The notes under the pieces: generated by a model
Database searches by the model: none
Told to the model about the DNA's origin: nothing
What the model saw: only the letters and a program-made list of their open reading frames with translations
Translations under genes and position numbers: made by a program
Assembly: GCA_963835165.1 (NCBI GenBank)
Contig: CAWIGD010000050.1
Coordinates: 42,508-106,507, forward strand
Direction: 5' to 3'
Length of the DNA stretch: 64,000 nucleotides
Source: VAZQ01 sp963835165
Lineage (GTDB): Bacteria; Pseudomonadota; Alphaproteobacteria; Rhizobiales; Xanthobacteraceae
Shown here: piece after piece, positions 17,844 to 26,687 of the stretch
Numbering within the stretch: position 1 is the first letter of the stretch
How the letters are laid out: every line of letters starts with the position of its first letter

Positions 17844-18791
17844 TTACCAGCCGCCGAGCCCACCCTCGACCAGCAGCACCGCAAAGAGCACGAACAGATA
17901 AAGGATCGAGAATGCGAAAAGATGGTGCGCCGCGCGGTCGGCGCGGGCGCCTTCACGCTCGTTGCGCACGCGCCAAGCGAACGCGACCATGAGAAATCCG
18001 CCCACCAGCGCGGTCATTCCATAGATCGCGTCGGCATAACCGAACAGCCAGGGCGCGGCGCCGACCGGCACCAGCGCGACGGAATAAAGCAGAATCTGGC
18101 GCCGCGTCTCCTGCGCTCCTGCAACGACCGGAAGCATCGGGATGCGTGCGCGGGCATAGTCGTCAGTGCGCGTGAGCGACAGCGCCCAGAAATGGGGCGG
18201 TGTCCAGAGGAAGATGATGAGAAACAGCAGCCACGGCTCGAGCGAAATGCCACCGGTGGCCGCGGCCCAGCCGATCATGGGGGGAAATGCGCCCGCCGCC
18301 CCGCCGATGACTATGTTCTGCGGCGTGGACCGCTTGAGCCATGCCGTGTAGACGACGATGTAAAAGAAGACGGTGAATGCAAGCAGGCCGGCCGCCAGCC
18401 AACTCACCAACAGGCCGAGCGTGCCCACCGAGAAGGCAGCGAGCACGATGCCGAAGGCCAGCGCCTCCCCGGGCGCGATGCGGCGCTGTGGAATGGGACG
18501 GTTCGACGTGCGCGTCATCACGGCATCGATGTCGGCGTCGTACCACATGTTGAGCGCGCCCGCCGCGCCCGCCCCGACCGCGATGCACAGCAGCGCCGTG
18601 AAGGCGATCACCGGATGCATATGCCCCGGCGCGATCACGAGACCGACCAGCGCCGTGAAGACGACAAGCGACATGACTCGGGGCTTCATCAGCGCCACAT
18701 AGTCACCGACGCTCGCGATGCTCGGCTCATGGCGAGCCGAAATCACGCCGCTGGCCGAGAATTCTGCGCCTTCACTCACCAATAGTGACAT
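17844..18791 (-). CDS. ctaB: Protoheme IX farnesyltransferase (heme o synthase)
   Basis: A 315-residue UbiA-type prenyltransferase with about nine helices. It has the Asp-rich motif NMWYDADIDAVMTRT, followed by RPIPQRRI and the N-terminal LMKPRVMSLVVFTALVGL. It attaches a farnesyl tail to protoheme to give heme o, the precursor of heme a. ATG 18791 is preferred because family members begin close to it and AGGA lies just before; an upstream ATG at 18842 adds 17 unsupported residues. It sits four bases before coxF. Confidence 0.95.
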   Translation of the reverse strand: MSLLVSEGAEFSASGVISARHEPSIASVGDYVALMKPRVMSLVVFTALVGLVIAPGHMHPVIAFTALLCIAVGAGAAGALNMWYDADIDAVMTRTSNRPIPQRRIAPGEALAFGIVLAAFSVGTLGLLVSWLAAGLLAFTVFFYIVVYTAWLKRSTPQNIVIGGAAGAFPPMIGWAAATGGISLEPWLLFLIIFLWTPPHFWALSLTRTDDYARARIPMLPVVAGAQETRRQILLYSVALVPVGAAPWLFGYADAIYGMTALVGGFLMVAFAWRVRNEREGARADRAAHHLFAFSILYLFVLFAVLLVEGGLGGW

Positions 18792-18858
18792 CGATCCTAC
18801 GCTCACTGTCGGATGACTACCCAATGACGCAACATCCGCCAATGGGACGCTGCCGGTC

Positions 18859-20464
18859 TTACTTGATCAGCGGCAGCTCGTTGTATTGATGGAACGGCGG
18901 CGGCGACGGCAGCGTCCATTCGAGCGTGGTCGCACCTGCGCCCCATGGATTGTCCGCCGCTCTTTCCTTGCGCATGAATGCCTGGGCGACGCCGAAGAAG
19001 AACACCAGCGCGCCAAATCCTGAAAGGTAGGACCCGAGCGAGGAGACCATGTTCCAGCCGGCGAACGCATCGGGATAGTCGGCGACGCGTCGCGGCATGC
19101 CGGCGAGCCCAAGGAAGTGCTGCGGGAAGAAAACAATGTTGACACCGATAAAGGTGAGCCAGAAGTGCAGCTTTCCGATCGTCTCCGAGTACATGTACCC
19201 GCTCATCTTCGGGAACCAGTAGTACCAACCGGCGAAGATGGTGAAGACGGCCCCAAGCGAGAGCACGTAGTGAAAATGCGCCACCACGTAGTAGGTGTCC
19301 TGCAGCGAGCGGTCGACTCCGGCATTGGCAAGCACGACGCCGGTGACGCCCCCGACCGTAAACAGGAAGATGAAGCCGATCGCCCAAAGCAACGGCGTCT
19401 TGAACTCGAGCGAACCGCCCCACATGGTGGCGATCCAGGAGAAGATCTTCACTCCGGTAGGCACCGCGATCACCATCGTGGCAACCACGAAATAAGCCTG
19501 CGTGGCGGTGGACATTCCGACCGTGTACATGTGGTGCGCCCACACCACGAAGCCGATGCCGCCGATCGCCACCATGGCGTAAGCCATGCCGAGATAGCCG
19601 AACACCGGCTTTTTCGCGAAGGTCGCGACAACTTGGCTGATAATGCCGAAGCCCGGCACGATCAGGATGTAGACCTCGGGGTGCCCGAAGAACCAGAACA
19701 GATGCTGAAACAGGATCGGGTCGCCGCCGCCGCCCGGCGTGAAAAACGTTGTGCCGAAATTGCGGTCGGTCAACAGCATGGTGATGGCTCCGGCGAGGAC
19801 CGGCAGCGCGAGCAGCAGCAGGAACACCGTTACCAGCTGCGACCAGACGAACAGCGGCATCTTGTGCAGCGTCATGCCCGGTGCGCGCATGTTGAAGATG
19901 GTCGTGATGAAATTGATCGCGCCGAGGATCGAGGAGGCGCCCGCCAGGTGCAGCGCGAGGATGGCGAAATCGACGGCGGGCCCCGGGTGTCCCGTCGTCG
20001 ACAACGGCGCGTAGATCGTCCATCCCGCGGCGACGCCCGGTGCGCCGGGCTCGCCCTCCACAAACAGCGAGATGATCAGGAGCGTAAAGGACGCCGGCAA
20101 CAGCCAGAAGGAGATATTGTTCATGCGGGGAAACGCCATGTCCGGCGCCCCGATCATCAACGGCACCATCCAATTGCCGAATCCACCGATCATCGCGGGC
20201 ATGACCATAAAGAAGATCATGATCAGGCCATGCGCGGTCGTGAACACGTTGAACATGTGCGCGTCATGAAAGAACTGTAGGCCCGGGTGCATCAGTTCCA
20301 GACGCATCCCGATCGACAGCACGCCGCCGACCAGTCCGCCCGACGAGCGCAAACACGAGGTACATCGTGCCGATGTCCTTGTGGTTGGTCGAGTAGACAT
20401 AGCGCCGCCAACCGTGCGGGTGGTCGTGGTGGTCCTCGCCGTGAACTTTCACCGTCGTAGCCAT
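18859..20464 (-). pseudogene. ctaD: Cytochrome c oxidase subunit I, frameshifted near the N-terminus
   Basis: The gene starts at ATG 20464 (VYSTNHKDIGTMYLVFALV) and then loses frame. The rest, from GGLVGGVLSIGMRLELMHPG to the end at 18859, is in another frame. One surplus G in a GGG run (CCC on the plus strand, 20339-20341) explains it: removing one G gives FALVGGLVGGVLS, the family sequence. All later functional residues are present, including the heme ligand region TTAHGLIMIFF, the CuB/Tyr motif GHPEVYILIVPG and AHFHYVLSLG. Because the reading frame is otherwise perfect, a sequencing error is more likely than a dead gene. Confidence 0.9.
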
Positions 20465-20529
20465 GACTCAAGTCCTTCGCGTTATCGCCCGCTCACCATC
20501 CCACGCGCCGATCGGCATCATCGGGCGAT

Positions 20530-21369
20530 CTATTGCGCCGTCGCGACATTGGTCGGCGGCACCACTCCATCCCGGGCATATTTCTTCTTCGCCTCTTCGA
20601 GCCATGCGGCGAATGCCTGCTCGCTCACCACGTGAACGGCGATCGGCATGTAGGCGTGATCCTTGCCGCAAAGTTCGGAGCACTGGCCATAGTAGATGCC
20701 TTCCCGCGTCGCCTTGAACCAGGTCTCATTGATCCGGCCGGGAACGGCGTCGATCTTGATGCCGAATGACGGCACCGCGAACGAATGGATGACGTCGGCG
20801 CCCGTCGTGATCACGCGCACGGTCTTGTTCACCGGCACCACCATCTCGTTATCGACCGCGAGGAGCCGCGGCTGGCCCTCCTTGCGCTCGCCCTCCTTGA
20901 GCATCAACGAGTCGAACTCGATCTGGCCGTTGTCCGGATAGTTGTAGCTCCAGTACCACTGCTTGCCCGTCGCCTTCACGGTCACGTCGGCAGCTGGGAT
21001 ATTGAGCTGGAAGAACAGAAGCTTGAACGAGGGCACCGCAATGACCATCAGGATGACGATCGGGATAATCGTCCAGGCGATCTCGATCAACGTGTTGTGC
21101 GTGGTCCGGGATGGAATGGGATTGGCGCGGGCATTGAAGCGCACAATCACGATCACCAGCAACACCAGCACGAAAACGGTAATGGCGGTGATGATGTAGA
21201 GCAGAAAGTCATGAAACCAGACGATGTTCTCCATGACGGGCGAGGCTGATTGCTGCAGCCCGATCTGCCATGGCGAGGGCTGTCCGAGCCCGGCCAGAGC
21301 CGCTCCCTCGCTCGCCACGATCGCGAGCATCGTCACTGCCACTACGGCCAACCGCTTGAGCACCAGCAT
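20530..21369 (-). CDS. ctaC: Cytochrome c oxidase subunit II
   Basis: A 279-residue protein with a signal peptide (VVAVTMLAIVASEGAALA), two membrane helices and a periplasmic cupredoxin domain. The CuA ligands are visible: the His of DVIHSFAVPS and the cluster YGQCSELCGKDHAYMPI (two Cys, His, Met). The aromatic patch GKQWYWSYNYP is the electron entry site. ATG 21369 follows GAAGGAG at about 11 bases. No cytochrome c domain is fused, so it is an aa3-type subunit. It is first in the cta operon. Confidence 0.96.
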   Translation of the reverse strand: MLVLKRLAVVAVTMLAIVASEGAALAGLGQPSPWQIGLQQSASPVMENIVWFHDFLLYIITAITVFVLVLLVIVIVRFNARANPIPSRTTHNTLIEIAWTIIPIVILMVIAVPSFKLLFFQLNIPAADVTVKATGKQWYWSYNYPDNGQIEFDSLMLKEGERKEGQPRLLAVDNEMVVPVNKTVRVITTGADVIHSFAVPSFGIKIDAVPGRINETWFKATREGIYYGQCSELCGKDHAYMPIAVHVVSEQAFAAWLEEAKKKYARDGVVPPTNVATAQ

Positions 21370-21762
21370 CGTCGGTATTGCTCCTTCGAATGAGGCTCTC
21401 GGGCGTCCGTCGCACCGCGCCGCCAACCCGAGCCGCTGCCGCCGCCCGATTGAGCGCAGCATCCGCCAAGGACGCTCTATCCTCGACGGGCTTCCTCGGC
21501 GCGCGTGCGGCGGGACCTGAGGGGAATCCCGGCTTCTCAAACCATAATTCTGTGGCCGTCGCAATGCACCCCTTCATATCTCCCATGCGACCAAAGGCCA
21601 GCAAATCGATCGCTTCTCCGGGGCCGCCTTTTTGTCCCTTTCTCGGCCACAATGCCCTGTTTTACTAATCCTTGACACGTAAGTCCGACCATGGTCCGAG
21701 GGACTTGATTCGACCGAGTCGGCCGTAACAGGGCGCGACGCAGGAATCGGGACACGGCCACG
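21370..21762. other. Divergent promoter region between ctaC and ialB
   Basis: A 393-bp region between two outward-facing genes, so it should hold both promoters. A perfect TTGACA lies at 21672-21677 on the plus strand, but no good -10 follows at 16-18 bp. No gene or stable hairpin was recognised. Translations of this stretch look like out-of-frame noise. Confidence 0.4.
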
Positions 21763-22299
21763 ATGGGTTCATTCTGCCCGGGAATGCTGTTTCACGCGAC
21801 CAGACGGCTGCTGGCAGTCACCGCCATGGCCTGGGTGGTCGGCGCCGGATTCGCGGAGCCTGTTTGGGCCCAGGGGGCAGTCAAGTCGGTCCACAACGAC
21901 TGGCAGGTCCGCTGCGACACGCCACCAGGCGCCCAGGGCGAGCAGTGCGCCCTGATCCAGAGCGTAACCGCCGAGGATCGCGCCAATGTCGGCCTCACCG
22001 TGATCGTGCTCAAGACCGCCGATCAGAAGAGCCGACTCATGCGTGTGGTCGCACCTGTCGGGGTGCTGCTGCCGTCAGGCCTTGGCCTGAAGATCGATCA
22101 GGTCGACGTTGGCCGCGCCGGCTTCGTCCGCTGCCTGCCCAACGGTTGCGTGGCCGAGGTGGTCATGGATGACAACCTGGTCAAGCAGCTGCGCACGGGC
22201 CAGACCGCGACCTTCATCATCTTTCAGACCCCCGAAGAGGGGATCGGCTTCCCGATGAGCCTCAAGGGCTTCGGGGAAGGTTACGACAAGCTCCCATAA
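21763..22299 (+). CDS. IalB-family (invasion-associated locus B) protein
   Basis: A 178-residue exported protein with a signal peptide (LLAVTAMAWVVGAGFAEPVWA). The IalB domain follows, with the start HNDWQVRCDTPPGAQGEQCAL, paired cysteines, FVRCLPNGCVAEVVMDD and the end FIIFQTPEEGIGFPMSLKGF. The family name comes from Bartonella, but the domain is common in free-living Hyphomicrobiales and its function is unclear. It is the first plus-strand gene after the cta promoter region and is followed by tldD after 113 bp. Confidence 0.9.
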   Translation: MGSFCPGMLFHATRRLLAVTAMAWVVGAGFAEPVWAQGAVKSVHNDWQVRCDTPPGAQGEQCALIQSVTAEDRANVGLTVIVLKTADQKSRLMRVVAPVGVLLPSGLGLKIDQVDVGRAGFVRCLPNGCVAEVVMDDNLVKQLRTGQTATFIIFQTPEEGIGFPMSLKGFGEGYDKLP

Positions 22300-22412
22300 C
22301 GATCCTCGGCGCCCCTGACGCCTTTGGCTGGTTCGGCTCGCCGGGCCGCCCTCGCAACCGGGCGCGAGGGCGCTTATCTTTAGGCCGGCCGCCCAAACCC
22401 CGGATTGGAACC

Positions 22413-23834
22413 ATGACCTCACAAACCACGTCGCTCCTCGATCGTGCCGGCCTCGATCGCCAGGCAGCGCGTCGACACTTGGCCCGCGGCCTTGAAGGCG
22501 CCGATGACGGCGAACTCTATCTCGAATATGCCCAGTCCGAGATGCTCGTCTTCGACAATGGGCGGCTCAAGCAGGCGACCTACAATACCGACCAAGGGTT
22601 CGGCTTCCGCGCCGTCAAGGACGAGGCGGTGGGTTATGCCCATTCCTCCGACCTCTCCGAGGCCTCGCTGGCACGCGCCGCGGAGGCCGTGCGCGCCGTC
22701 AAGGGTGGCTATTCCGGCCGCTATGCCGAACCGCCCGGCCGCACCAACGTCATTCTCTATGGCGACGATAATCCGCTGGGGGAACCGTCGTTCGAGACCA
22801 AGGCGCGGCTCCTGGAAACCATCGACGCCTACGCCCGGGCGAAGGATCCACGGGTACGCCAGGTTTCGATCTCGTTCGGCGCGAGTTGGCAGGTCATCGA
22901 GATCTTGCGCGGAGACGGCGAAACCTACCGCGACATACGCCCGCTGGTGCGGGTCAACGTTTCGGTCGTCGTCGGCGACGGCGACCGCCAGGAAGCTGGC
23001 AGTCACGGCTATGGGGGGCGCGAGGGCTTCGCTCGTTTTTTGGAGACACAGGCTTGGCGCGGCGCGACCGACGATGCCGTACGCCAGGCGCTTGTCAATC
23101 TCGAGGCGATCCCGGCGCCCGCCGGTGAGATGGACGTTGTGCTCGGGCCCGGCTGGCCCGGCGTCATGCTGCACGAGGCGGTGGGCCACGGGCTTGAAGG
23201 TGACTTCAACCGCAAGAAGACCTCGGCCTTCGCCGGTCTGATGGGACAGCGGGTGGCATCGAAAGGGGTCACCGTGGTCGACGACGGGACGCTCGCACAG
23301 CGGCGCGGTTCGCTCTCGATCGACGACGAAGGCACGCCGACCAACCGCACCGTGCTGATCGAGGATGGGATTCTCGTCGGGTATATGCAGGATCGGCAGA
23401 ACGCCCGGCTCATGAGCATGAAGCCCACCGGCAATGGCCGTCGGCAAAGCTATGCACACGTACCAATGCCGCGCATGACCAATACCTACATGCTCGCAGG
23501 CAATCGCGATCCCGGCGAGATCATCGCCTCGGTCAAGAACGGAATCTATGCCGTCAATTTCGGCGGCGGGCAGGTCGACATCACCTCCGGCAAGTACGTG
23601 TTCCAAGTCACCGAGGCTTACAAGATCGAGGACGGCAAGCTCGCGCAGCCCTTGAAGGGCGCCATGCTGATCGGCAATGGCCCGACCGACCTCAACCGCA
23701 TCGGCATGGTCGGGAACGATCTGGAACTCGATACTGGCATCGGCACCTGTGGCAAGAACGGCCAGGGTGTGCCCGTCGGAGTCGGCCAACCGACCCTGCG
23801 CATGGACCGCATTACCGTCGGCGGGACGGGGTGA
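22413..23834 (+). CDS. tldD: Metalloprotease TldD
   Basis: A 473-residue member of the TldD/PmbA (U62) family. The zinc motif is HEAVGHGLEGD, preceded by the conserved glycine-rich GPGWPGVML. The C-terminal half holds RMTNTYMLAGN and the final CGKNGQGVPVGVGQPTLRMD. In Escherichia coli TldD acts with TldE/PmbA on microcin B17 and the CcdA antitoxin. No tldE lies beside it here; in many genomes the partner is elsewhere. Confidence 0.96.
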   Translation: MTSQTTSLLDRAGLDRQAARRHLARGLEGADDGELYLEYAQSEMLVFDNGRLKQATYNTDQGFGFRAVKDEAVGYAHSSDLSEASLARAAEAVRAVKGGYSGRYAEPPGRTNVILYGDDNPLGEPSFETKARLLETIDAYARAKDPRVRQVSISFGASWQVIEILRGDGETYRDIRPLVRVNVSVVVGDGDRQEAGSHGYGGREGFARFLETQAWRGATDDAVRQALVNLEAIPAPAGEMDVVLGPGWPGVMLHEAVGHGLEGDFNRKKTSAFAGLMGQRVASKGVTVVDDGTLAQRRGSLSIDDEGTPTNRTVLIEDGILVGYMQDRQNARLMSMKPTGNGRRQSYAHVPMPRMTNTYMLAGNRDPGEIIASVKNGIYAVNFGGGQVDITSGKYVFQVTEAYKIEDGKLAQPLKGAMLIGNGPTDLNRIGMVGNDLELDTGIGTCGKNGQGVPVGVGQPTLRMDRITVGGTG

Positions 23835-23955
23835 AAACATACCGCCCGCGGCATGCTGTGCCGGTATCGCATCAGGCTCCGCTGAGCGCAGTTGGGCCTG
23901 AGCGTCGTAATGGCAGGCGCGCGCGTCGCCTTTACAGCGCCAGACGTGGCATGCG

Positions 23956-24501
23956 CTATCTCACCACTCCCGAAATGCAGCACGGCTTACGAACCGGACG
24001 CGTGATGTGGTTCTTGAGATAGCAAACCGCCGAAGAACCGACATAGCCCGGCCGCACATACGTCCAGGCCCGGCAGCCTTCCTCCCCTTCACAGGCCGCT
24101 CCGCAGCTCTTGCCGCTGGCGTCGGATGGCAATTCGAAGTGCCGATAGTCGCCGCCATTGCGATCGACCCCAAACTCCGTCGGCCCGCTCCGCGGCTCGA
24201 TGACCCCGGTGCCGCGCACGCCGGAAACGCAGCATGTCGATGCGAGTCGTGGCATGACCCTGGATTTGAGCCAACAGACGGCATTGGCATTTTCCGTCAC
24301 CGGATAGGAAAACGCCCACGCGCGGCAGCGCGCATCGCGCTCACAGCGAGCGGCGCATTGGGCAGGATCACCGGACCGCATGGGAAAGCTTGCATAGTCT
24401 CCCCCTGGGCGGTCGAAGTTGACCTGAGCGCAGGCAGGCGCGCTGAACACGACAAGCGCGATCAGCAAGCCGACACTCATTCCGAGCCACTCGCGCATCA
24501 T
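23956..24501 (-). CDS. Secreted protein with two tandem PAN/Apple repeats
   Basis: A 181-residue exported protein with a signal peptide (SVGLLIALVVFSAPACAQ). Two copies of the same module follow: each begins GGDY, has the paired cysteines CAARCERDARCRAWAF or CGAACEGEEGCRAWTY, a third Cys before LKSR or LKNH, and ends TCCVSGV or PCCISGV. Apple/PAN modules bind proteins or carbohydrates. ATG 24501 was chosen because the signal peptide begins there. The cysteine-rich repeats would need an oxidising periplasm. The partner is unknown. Confidence 0.82.
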   Translation of the reverse strand: MMREWLGMSVGLLIALVVFSAPACAQVNFDRPGGDYASFPMRSGDPAQCAARCERDARCRAWAFSYPVTENANAVCWLKSRVMPRLASTCCVSGVRGTGVIEPRSGPTEFGVDRNGGDYRHFELPSDASGKSCGAACEGEEGCRAWTYVRPGYVGSSAVCYLKNHITRPVRKPCCISGVVR

Positions 24502-24601
24502 GCCGGCCTCTCGTTCGCGCCGCCCTGGCCACCGGATCCATGTTAGAGAAGCGCGCAGGCGCAGGCGAGTGCCGTGTGAGTGATATGGGCCCCCACGCAG
24601 T

Positions 24602-26476
24602 ATGCCGAGGCGCGCGCCCGGCTCCATCATGGAATTTCCAATGCAGCATGGCGAACTCGACTTTCTGACCTTTGGCTTGGTGCTTCTTACCGCCGCTGTT
24701 TTGAGCGTTCCGATCGCACGCCGACTTGGGCTATCCGCCATCGTTGCCTATCTCATCGCCGGCATCGTGATCGGGCCGCATGGGCTAGCGGCATTTGGTA
24801 CGCCCGAGAGCATTATCCCAGTTTCCGAGCTGGGCGTGGTCATGCTGCTATTCTTGATCGGGCTCGAGCTGGAGCTTGGCCGGTTGGTGGCGCTGCGTCG
24901 CGCCATATTCGGCCTCGGCGCGGCTCAATTGGCGTTGACCGCGCTTGCAATCGGGACGCTCGCCTACCTTGTCGGGCTGGTCGATTGGCGCGGGGCGGTG
25001 GTCGCCGGGGTCGCATTGGCGATGTCGGCGACCGCAATTGCGTTGGAAATCCTAGAGGAGCGCGGACAGCTCCAGCAGGACTACGGTCAGCGCGCCTTTG
25101 CCATTCTGCTGTTCCAGGACATGGCGGTTGTGCCACTGTTGGCGGCACTGCCGCTGCTCGCACAAGCGGGCGGGAGCACGCACACCAATATCGGTGACGG
25201 ACTGCGCGCGGTGGCCCTCATCGTCGGCGCTATCCTGCTGATCGTCGTTGCCGGCCGCTATTTGCTCAATCCGTTCTTCCGGCTGCTGGCGCAGACCGGA
25301 TCGCGCGAGGTGATGACCGCGGCGGCCCTCCTCGTCGTGCTCGGTGCTGCGCTGATCATGCAAAAGGCTGGCATGTCGATGGCCCTTGGCGCGTTCCTAG
25401 CCGGCGTCCTGCTCGCCGAATCCAACTACCGACACGAGCTGGAAGCCGACATCGAGCCGTTCCGCGGGCTGTTGCTGGCCCTGTTCTTCATGGGCATCGG
25501 AATGAGCATCGATCTGGCTATCGTGCGTGCCAATGTCTGGCTCATTCTGGTCGCGGCCGTCGTCATCACGGCGCTCAAGGCGGCGATCGTTTGGCTGCTG
25601 TTCAGAGCCACCTGCGTGCGTGAGGCGGATGCACTGCGCGCCGGATCGGTGCTCACGGCCGCCGGCGAATTCGCATTCGTCCTCATACCGCTCGGCGGCT
25701 CGCTCGGCGTACTGGACCCGCGCCAAGCCAGCATCCTGACGGCCGTCGCTGCAATCACCATGCTGCTGGGTCCACTGGTCGCCACGCTCACCGAAGCGCT
25801 ACTGCGACGCTTTAAGCCGTTGGACGCCCGTGAAGCCGATGACTTCTCCGATGCGCGCGGATCCGTGCTGGTGATCGGCTTTGGCCGCTTTGGCCAGATC
25901 GTCTCCCAATGTCTGCTCGCCGAAGCCATCGACGTCACTACCATCGACAACGATCCCGGGATGATTCAGGACGCCGCGGGGTTCGGCTTCAAAGTTTATT
26001 ACGGCGACGGCACTCGGCTCGACGTCCTACGGGCCGCTGGCGCGGGTGACGCTAGGCTGATCGCCGTGTGCATCGACAACCGGGAGGCTGCCAGCCGCGT
26101 TGTCGACCTCGTGCACGCCGAATTTCCGGGGACGAAGCTTTACGTGCGCTCCTTCGATCGGCGCCATACATTGCAACTCATCGCCAAGGGCGTCGATTTC
26201 GAATTACGCGAAACCTATGAATCCGCACTCGTATTCGGCCGCAGCACGCTCGAAGCACTGGGGATCGATTCCGAGCGGGCGGCGGCGACTGAGCAATTCG
26301 TCCGGTCCCGCGACCTCGATCTTCTCGCCCTGCAACAGGCCGAAGGGCTGTCCGCCGGGGCAGATTTGTTGCGGACGCGCATGGTGCACGAACCGCTGAG
26401 CACGCCGGCGCGCGAGGTCAAACCGCTCAATCCTGAAGCCGAAGAAATCATCAGCCGAGCGCCGGTCGCAGAGTGA
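24602..26476 (+). CDS. CPA2-family cation:proton antiporter with TrkA-N domain (KefB/KefC-like)
   Basis: A protein of up to 624 residues: about 12 membrane helices (for example VAYLIAGIVIGPHGL and VVMLLFLIGLELELGRL), then a cytosolic RCK/TrkA-N domain with the nucleotide-binding VLVIGFGRFGQIVSQCLLAE (about residue 420 onward). This is the arrangement of potassium or sodium efflux antiporters such as KefB/KefC and YbaL. Starts at 24602, 24629 and 24641 are all in frame and none has a strong ribosome site. No KefF/KefG-type subunit is adjacent. A hairpin 18 bp after the stop may end the transcript. Confidence 0.9.
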   Translation: MPRRAPGSIMEFPMQHGELDFLTFGLVLLTAAVLSVPIARRLGLSAIVAYLIAGIVIGPHGLAAFGTPESIIPVSELGVVMLLFLIGLELELGRLVALRRAIFGLGAAQLALTALAIGTLAYLVGLVDWRGAVVAGVALAMSATAIALEILEERGQLQQDYGQRAFAILLFQDMAVVPLLAALPLLAQAGGSTHTNIGDGLRAVALIVGAILLIVVAGRYLLNPFFRLLAQTGSREVMTAAALLVVLGAALIMQKAGMSMALGAFLAGVLLAESNYRHELEADIEPFRGLLLALFFMGIGMSIDLAIVRANVWLILVAAVVITALKAAIVWLLFRATCVREADALRAGSVLTAAGEFAFVLIPLGGSLGVLDPRQASILTAVAAITMLLGPLVATLTEALLRRFKPLDAREADDFSDARGSVLVIGFGRFGQIVSQCLLAEAIDVTTIDNDPGMIQDAAGFGFKVYYGDGTRLDVLRAAGAGDARLIAVCIDNREAASRVVDLVHAEFPGTKLYVRSFDRRHTLQLIAKGVDFELRETYESALVFGRSTLEALGIDSERAAATEQFVRSRDLDLLALQQAEGLSAGADLLRTRMVHEPLSTPAREVKPLNPEAEEIISRAPVAE

Positions 26477-26493
26477 CACCCATCGCTGGAACG

Positions 26494-26514
26494 CACCCGG
26501 TTCGAGCGGGTGTT
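26494..26514 (+). terminator. Candidate terminator of the CPA2 antiporter gene
   Basis: CACCCG (26494-26499) pairs with CGGGTG (26507-26512) across a 7-base loop and is followed by TT. It lies 18 bp after the stop codon. Confidence 0.5.
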
Positions 26515-26585
26515 TGCAATCCGAGCGCAGGGGCTCTCAATCCGGCGACGGCAGCCGCCGTTGGCGAGGGCTCCCGCGCAGCGAC

Positions 26586-26611
26586 ATCAGTGACCGCATT
26601 GCGTCACTGAT
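26586..26611. repeat. Perfect 9-bp inverted repeat between convergent genes
   Basis: ATCAGTGAC (26586-26594) and GTCACTGAT (26603-26611) are exact reverse complements with an 8-base spacer. They lie in the short region between the convergent antiporter and gshA genes. They could form a bidirectional terminator hairpin, but no T-run flanks them, so a protein-binding site is equally possible. Confidence 0.5.
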
Positions 26612-26687
26612 CAGTCGAACATGGTCATCCAATCGGCGGGTAAATGGTGGATATCATGAATTCTTCGCCGACTTGGCGACAACTCAA

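Noticed and set aside
18803..20173. A minus-strand open frame of 456 codons over ctaD
   Set aside because: It is an out-of-frame reading of ctaD, Arg/His/Gly-rich and without motifs.
21672..21677. TTGACA as a -35 box for ialB
   Set aside because: No acceptable -10 element at 16-18 bp spacing.
22419..23840. A minus-strand open frame of 473 codons antisense to tldD
   Set aside because: It mirrors tldD closely and shows no domain; it is a shadow of the conserved TldD frame.
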